A model generated the notes under the pieces. The model saw only the letters and a list, made by a program, of their open reading frames with translations, had not been told where the DNA came from and did no database searches. Positions 59,843-64,000 of a stretch of DNA of 64,000 nt are shown piece by piece. Every line of letters starts with the position of its first letter. The first letter of the stretch is position 1. The translations under genes and the position numbers were made by a program. Source of the stretch: Rosenbergiella gaditana (GTDB lineage: Bacteria > Pseudomonadota > Gammaproteobacteria > Enterobacterales > Enterobacteriaceae). Where the stretch lies: the NCBI RefSeq assembly GCF_018494065.1, contig NZ_JABBFR010000007.1, forward strand, positions 94,357 through 158,356. Direction: 5' to 3'.

Positions 59843-62188
59843 TCAAAATAGACCAAGTTGCCCAGTCATCACATTTTCAAAATTGCCGCCGACAAAACCG
59901 AGAATACCTTCTGCGACGGGCTGCAATTGCTTGGTTAAGTAATGAGTATAGTCGAGGGGAGCGGTCATTGCTGTAATGGGCTCTGGCCCTGCGAGGGTGA
60001 TAACATAACGAATTGAGCTACCGCGACGAAAAGTCGACTTGTGCCCTTGTGCCATGGCGGCCTTTTCCGCAAGGCGAGCTGCACGCACATGAGGGGGAAT
60101 GTTTTTTTCGTAATCGGCGAGTGGACGACGTAAGCGTTTTTTATAGACAAGCTGATCGTCCAACTTCCCCGCCAGCAGTTGTTGAACGGTATGTTGCATA
60201 TAGTCTTCCCAAGGCTGATCACGGAAAATAAGGCCATAAAGCGTTTGTTGAAATTGTTGGGCGAGCGGCGTCCAGTCGGTGCGCACTGTCTCAAGACCTT
60301 TAAAGACTAAATTCTCCTCGCCGTTATTCATCACTAAGCCGGCGTAACGTTTCTTACTGCCTTGTTCTGCGCCACGGATGGTGGGCATCAGAAAACGACT
60401 AAAATGGCGCTCATACTCAATCTCCAAGGCACTATTTAACCCTAGTTCTTGCTGTAACGTCTCGTGCCACCATTGGTTAATTACTGTCACCAACTGCTGG
60501 CCAATCGCGTCAGCTTTCTGTTGATCACACTGTGCACCGAGCGAAATAAAGGTTGAGTCGGTATCACCGTAAATGACGGTGTAACCCTGTTGTTCAATAA
60601 GTTGTCGAGTTTGTTGCATGATTTCGTGGCCGCGCAGCGTAATCGAGGAGGCAAGGCGAGGATCGAAAAAACGACAAGAGGGTGTACCGAGCACACCGTA
60701 AAAAGCATTCATAATAATTTTTAGCGCCTGCGACAGTGGGGCATTCTTTTCACGCTTCGCTTTTTCTCGTCCTTGCCAAATTTGTTCGACAATAGCAGGT
60801 AGACAATGCACCGTTCGTGAAAACTGCGCAGAGAGGAATCCAGGTACTGCATGTTCGGGATTGGCTAAACCGACAATTAAGCCAACGGGATCGATTAAGA
60901 ATGTACGAATGATCGAGGGATACAGACTTTTATAATCCAGCACAATCACCGACCGGTAGAGACCGGGCTGTGAATCCATGACAAATCCCCCCGGGCTTGG
61001 TTGCGGGGCGATATCGCCGAGATTAGGGGCGACAAATCCTAAACGATGCATACGCGGCAGGTAGAGATGCGTGAAAGCAGCTATCGATCCCCCGTGACGA
61101 TCGGCAGGTAGCCCATTAGTGCTGGCGCGCTCAAGAAGAAATGCCATTAATTCGGTTTTTTGAAAGATACGTGTGACCAGCTCGCAGTCCTTCAAGTTAT
61201 AGCGAGCAAGCGCGACTTTATCTTGGCGAAAGCGTTGGTTAATTTCTGCCATTCGATCGTGTGGCGTTGCGCTATCTTTACCCTCTCCGAGTAGAGTTTG
61301 AGACACATTCTCCAAACTAAAAGAGGGGAAATCCCAGAAAGCCGATTTTAACGCATCAATACCATCGATAATCCAGCGTCCTGCAGCTTGCGCGCTAAAT
61401 ACGCCAGGCTTGAAGCCATGTTCTTGCCAGACTAACAGCCCGCCGCCGCGACCGAGTTTTAGTGGCAGGCCAAAACGTTCAGCCTCGCGATGCAAGATAC
61501 GCAGATCGAATTGAATGACATTCCACCCGATAAGGACATCTGGATCGTGGGTTGCCATCCACTGATTAAGAGCATGGATCAGATCGCGTGGGTGGGAGAC
61601 ATAGGTCAGGATAAAATCAGGGTGTTCCTCACTCGGTGTCGGCGGGCCGAGCATATAGACCTGTCGCTGTCCGCAGCCTTCTAAGCCAATACAGTAGAGT
61701 TCGCCACGCTCGTTAGTTTCGATATCTAAGGAGACCCATTTAAGCCTCGGGCGATAGTCAGGATGGGGTTTTAGCCGAGTCGGCTCGGCCGTTGAGCTTT
61801 TTCCTATCCAGACCGGCGCGGTAATGAACCGCTCCATCATATAACGATCGGTGGGGCGAATATCCGCTTCGTAAAGAGGAATATTGGCCTCAGCGAATTG
61901 TTGTGTAATGGCTTTGAGCGACCGTTGTTGCCTAAGGTAGAGTGTTGTTTGCCGGCGATGAGAAAAATCGTTTAACGCTGAATCTTGCAGGGTAACCCCC
62001 TGATGTTCGGCCAGAAGGTTTTCCACTTCGCTACGATATTCCGTCGGGAAGAATGCCGTTGCACGCTGCAAGGGAACCGAGATAGAGAGCGGGCCTTGGT
62101 CAGTCGCAAGCCAAAAAGAGACTTCAATCCCCCTAGGGGTATCGCGCCAATGACGAGTTAAGATAAAACCGGCCGTAATATTTTCCAC
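59843..62188 (-). CDS. polB: DNA polymerase II
   Basis: A family B polymerase used in SOS-regulated lesion bypass and replication restart. It is 781 residues (E. coli 783). The 3'-5' exonuclease Exo I motif is [18 protein letters not shown], and Exo II is [12 protein letters not shown]. The polymerase motifs are [19 protein letters not shown] (A), [20 protein letters not shown] (B) and [14 protein letters not shown] (C). In E. coli araD follows upstream; here the ara genes are absent and a foreign block begins directly after. I did not find a clear LexA box in the 140 bases before the start. Confidence 0.97.
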   Translation of the reverse strand: MENITAGFILTRHWRDTPRGIEVSFWLATDQGPLSISVPLQRATAFFPTEYRSEVENLLAEHQGVTLQDSALNDFSHRRQTTLYLRQQRSLKAITQQFAEANIPLYEADIRPTDRYMMERFITAPVWIGKSSTAEPTRLKPHPDYRPRLKWVSLDIETNERGELYCIGLEGCGQRQVYMLGPPTPSEEHPDFILTYVSHPRDLIHALNQWMATHDPDVLIGWNVIQFDLRILHREAERFGLPLKLGRGGGLLVWQEHGFKPGVFSAQAAGRWIIDGIDALKSAFWDFPSFSLENVSQTLLGEGKDSATPHDRMAEINQRFRQDKVALARYNLKDCELVTRIFQKTELMAFLLERASTNGLPADRHGGSIAAFTHLYLPRMHRLGFVAPNLGDIAPQPSPGGFVMDSQPGLYRSVIVLDYKSLYPSIIRTFLIDPVGLIVGLANPEHAVPGFLSAQFSRTVHCLPAIVEQIWQGREKAKREKNAPLSQALKIIMNAFYGVLGTPSCRFFDPRLASSITLRGHEIMQQTRQLIEQQGYTVIYGDTDSTFISLGAQCDQQKADAIGQQLVTVINQWWHETLQQELGLNSALEIEYERHFSRFLMPTIRGAEQGSKKRYAGLVMNNGEENLVFKGLETVRTDWTPLAQQFQQTLYGLIFRDQPWEDYMQHTVQQLLAGKLDDQLVYKKRLRRPLADYEKNIPPHVRAARLAEKAAMAQGHKSTFRRGSSIRYVITLAGPEPITAMTAPLDYTHYLTKQLQPVAEGILGFVGGNFENVMTGQLGLF

Positions 62189-62279
62189 ATCGCTTCCTTA
62201 TCATTAAGGGGTTCTACGCCGGAAGCCGCCAAAATTTACTTCACTGTTGCTCAGTCAAATCTTGAAGAATTTAGAAAAT

Positions 62280-62305
62280 AAAGTACTTCGGTTGAGACGT
62301 ACTTT
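62280..62305 (-). terminator. Possible terminator after the 143-aa exported protein gene
   Basis: AAAGTAC/GTACTTT seven-pair stem with a 12-base loop; on the minus strand it is followed by TATTTTCT. It is 22 bases past the stop codon of the 143-residue gene. Confidence 0.4.
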
Positions 62306-62327
62306 AAATTATAACAATCTGGTTTTT

Positions 62328-62759
62328 TTATTCTGAATTGGATCCATCCTCAGAAGTGTATGTACCCTCAAAAGGATCTGCCCACTTATAATCATTATAA
62401 AATAATGTTGCTACATCACCAGTATCCCACAGTAGTGTTCCTCCTCCGCTGGAGGAAATCTTCCACTTACCACGAGTATTGTTGCTAAATTCAATGATTC
62501 CCTTAGCATAACAAGGGGAGTAACGTTCATGGACATTGAAATTTAAAGGCACAGGATATGCTTTAGAAAAGAATTCTCTCACATCTTTCTCTGTGATTTT
62601 AAACACACGGCAACCATCCATCACATTTTTCGACTCATCGTCACTTTTTCCTGTTTCATTAATTTTAACTTCTACTATTGTCCTGGGTGCAATGTGGTCT
62701 GCAAAAGCCACATTTATGGTAAAAATCACACCCAATATAGAAAATATTTTTTTTACCAT
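62328..62759 (-). CDS. Exported protein of unknown family, possible periplasmic immunity protein
   Basis: A 143-residue protein with a typical signal peptide (MVKKIFSILGVIFTINVAFA, cleavage before DH). The mature part has two cysteines, in NVMDGCRVFKITEKDVREFF and ERYSPCYAKGIIEFSN, and a KWKISSSGGGTLLW strand followed by an acidic C-terminus (EGTYTSEDGSNSE). I do not recognise a named family. Its start codon overlaps the stop of a truncated amidase-like gene in the pattern ATGGTAA, implying translational coupling. An exported protein coupled to a cell-wall amidase is the layout of toxin/immunity pairs, so immunity is a reasonable inference, not a demonstrated function. Codons are more AT-rich than in neighbouring core genes. 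Confidence 0.7.
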   Translation of the reverse strand: MVKKIFSILGVIFTINVAFADHIAPRTIVEVKINETGKSDDESKNVMDGCRVFKITEKDVREFFSKAYPVPLNFNVHERYSPCYAKGIIEFSNNTRGKWKISSSGGGTLLWDTGDVATLFYNDYKWADPFEGTYTSEDGSNSE

Positions 62760-63017
62760 CGGGCTGTGCCTGCTTCTGTCATAACTTTATATGATACTTC
62801 AGGGTGTCTAAATATTTCAGTCATTGATACTTTCAATGTGTCAGTAAGTTCTGCTACAAGCCATCTTAAAGAGCTATTTTGTGCATCATTTACTTTTTCA
62901 TAAACAGCATTTCTCCCTTCGCCTGAAGTGGGTTTTCCCACAATTTCTATCCCCAGAGAGTCAAAGTTAGCAGGGTATCTTTCCGGGTATGGCTTCTTCT
63001 GTTCTATAGTCGCTAAG
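62753..63017 (-). pseudogene. 5'-truncated peptidoglycan amidase-like gene (possible effector remnant)
   Basis: An open frame of about 85 codons without its beginning; no native start or ribosome site is present at the 5' side, where it runs straight into the 3' end of a lysR gene. The residues IEQKKPYPERYPANFDSLGI-EIVG, then VNDAQNSSLRWLVAELTDTL and MTEIFRHPEVSYK, match the C-terminal half of Amidase_2/PGRP-type N-acetylmuramoyl-L-alanine amidases, with the GIEIVG strand and the late zinc-ligand His in RHPEV. The upstream half, which would carry the first zinc ligand, is missing, so the product cannot be active. Members of this group are often secreted interbacterial effectors. A GTG or an inner ATG could give a short peptide but not a working enzyme. 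Confidence 0.68.
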
Positions 63018-63860
63018 TTATTTTTTTAATGGTAAAGCCTCTTGTAAGGCTTCTAGCATAAAATTAACTCTTGCGGAGCTGTATTTTTTGCGTAGGTAAA
63101 GCGCATTGAGCTTCCTTGCCGGTAATGGATAGTTTTCTAAAATGGGGACGAGTAACCCAGTATTGATAGCGTCCTCTAAAAACATTTTAGCTTGGATGAT
63201 AATCCCCATTCCTGAAATAGCGCCTTGTTTAATCACTTCACTAGAGTCACTGGTCAGTCGGCTATTTTTAATATTCTCTTTGAAAGACGTAGTTTGCCAT
63301 TGGTCTAAGATACTGCCATTTAGAGAGATACATTGGTGCTTGAATAAATCTTCAGGTTTTTCAGGGGTGCCAAATTGCTCGAGATAGCTTGCGCTTGCAC
63401 AAGCGACGAGTTCGTAGTCTGTGAGGGGCCTTGCAATGATATCCGTACTATCTGGTGGCTCGCCAATTCTTATCGCAATATCAATGTCCTCTCGCATGAT
63501 ATCGACGAGTCTATCTGTTAAAGAGAGATGTATATGTGTAGCGGGAAATCGATCCATGTAGTTTAAAGAAAATGGCAAAATTCTTTTTTTACCTAATATC
63601 TCAGGGCAAGAAATAGTCAGTTGACCAGAGGGAATTAGTTGATCATTTCTTAACCTCTCTTCACCTTCATCGACTAACTCTAAAACCTTTTTACAATGAT
63701 GATAATATTCTCCCCCGGACGCGGTAAGGGAAATTCGACGAGTAGTGCGATTTAATAATTGAGTTTTTAAGTTGTTTTCCAATAACTTCAAGTGCTTACC
63801 TACCATTGTTGGCGATAATCTTAATTTTTCAGCAGCGCGATTAAGGCTGCCCAGTTCTAC
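63018..63860 (-). pseudogene. LysR-family regulator lacking the start of its DNA-binding domain
   Basis: The frame reads VELGSLNRAAEKLRLSP-TMVGKHLKLLENNLKTQLLNRTT, then the LysR substrate-binding domain to LEALQEALPLKK. About the first 12-15 residues of the helix-turn-helix domain (normally MDxLxxFxxV) are missing, because the IS3-family element ends just upstream. The first ATG in frame (63806) lies in the recognition helix, so a protein from it (262 residues) could not bind DNA normally. The regulatory domain has the CrgA/AaeR-like pattern (IAIRIGEPPDSTDIIARPL, LVACASASYLEQFGTP). It could have regulated a gene that is no longer here. Confidence 0.78.
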
Positions 63861-64000
63861 GGTAATCCCCCCATTTTTAACGGAGGTAATAAGTAGAATC
63901 AGTTAACACGTTGAATATGCTGCATCGGTGTAAAACCATTCAGTGCCATATTCGGTCGTTCATGATTATAAATCCATTGCCATTTTGTCGCATATTCCTG
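63861..64000 (-). mobile_element. Right end of an IS3-family insertion sequence (cut by window edge)
   Basis: The minus strand encodes the last 33 residues of an IS3-type OrfB transposase, ending at a TGA (63899): WQWIYNHERPNMALNG-FTPMQHIQRVN. The YNHERPNMAL motif is the typical C-terminal integrase-core signature of this family. About 38 non-coding bases follow and then the interrupted lysR frame, so the IS boundary is at roughly 63860-63875. A terminal inverted repeat cannot be verified because the other end is outside the window. Confidence 0.82.

Overview
The window is a piece of enterobacterial (Enterobacterales) chromosome. Gene order across most of its length is that of the Escherichia coli 0/100-minute region: rsmC-holD-rimI-yjjG, serB-radA-nadR, ettA, slt, trpR, yjjX, gpmB, rob, creA, arcA, yjtD, thrLABC, yaaA, talB, mog, dnaKJ, rpsT, ribF-ileS-lspA-fkpB-ispH, dapB, carAB, folA, apaH-apaG-rsmA-pdxA-surA-lptD, djlA, rluA, rapA and polB. 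Protein lengths match the E. coli orthologues almost residue for residue, but sequence divergence is clear and many E. coli blocks are absent (deo/prfC/lplA, creBCD, satP, nhaAR, cai/fix/kefC, araBADC). A non-Escherichia relative with a compact genome, perhaps Erwiniaceae, is the best guess; the exact genus is not determined.

Layout. 1-5.5 kb is an accessory metabolic block: a partial MocR/GabR-type regulator divergent from gabT and gabP (GABA use), an RcnB-like small envelope protein, a candidate 34-residue membrane peptide, and an MFS carboxylate-type transporter. 5.5-18.9 kb holds tRNA-editing, rRNA modification, replication, repair, NAD and cell-wall housekeeping genes. 17.4-22.6 kb carries regulators (trpR with a near-perfect operator, rob, arcA with a long upstream region and an FNR-like site). 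22.7-27.7 kb is the threonine operon with leader peptide and attenuator. 27.6-35 kb contains yaaA, talB, mog, an MHS-family transporter and the heat-shock pair dnaK-dnaJ behind a textbook sigma-32 promoter. 35.6-42.9 kb is rpsT, the ribF-ispH operon and dapB. 42.9-47.7 kb is carAB with a very AT-rich upstream region, a PurR box and tandem ARG boxes. 47.8-62.2 kb carries folA, the lptD-to-apaH envelope/translation operon, djlA, rluA, rapA and polB.

The last 1.8 kb (62.2-64.0 kb) is the only clearly foreign, scrambled region. It contains an exported 143-aa protein of unknown family whose start overlaps the stop of a 5'-truncated peptidoglycan-amidase-like gene (a possible orphaned toxin/immunity pair), followed by a LysR regulator lacking the start of its DNA-binding domain and by the 3' end of an IS3-family transposase that apparently truncated it.

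The sequence also shows several regulatory sites that can be read directly: the trpR operator, the thr attenuator, the dnaK sigma-32 promoter, the carAB PurR and ArgR sites, and numerous intrinsic terminators. No tRNA, rRNA, CRISPR array, phage or complete mobile element was recognised.
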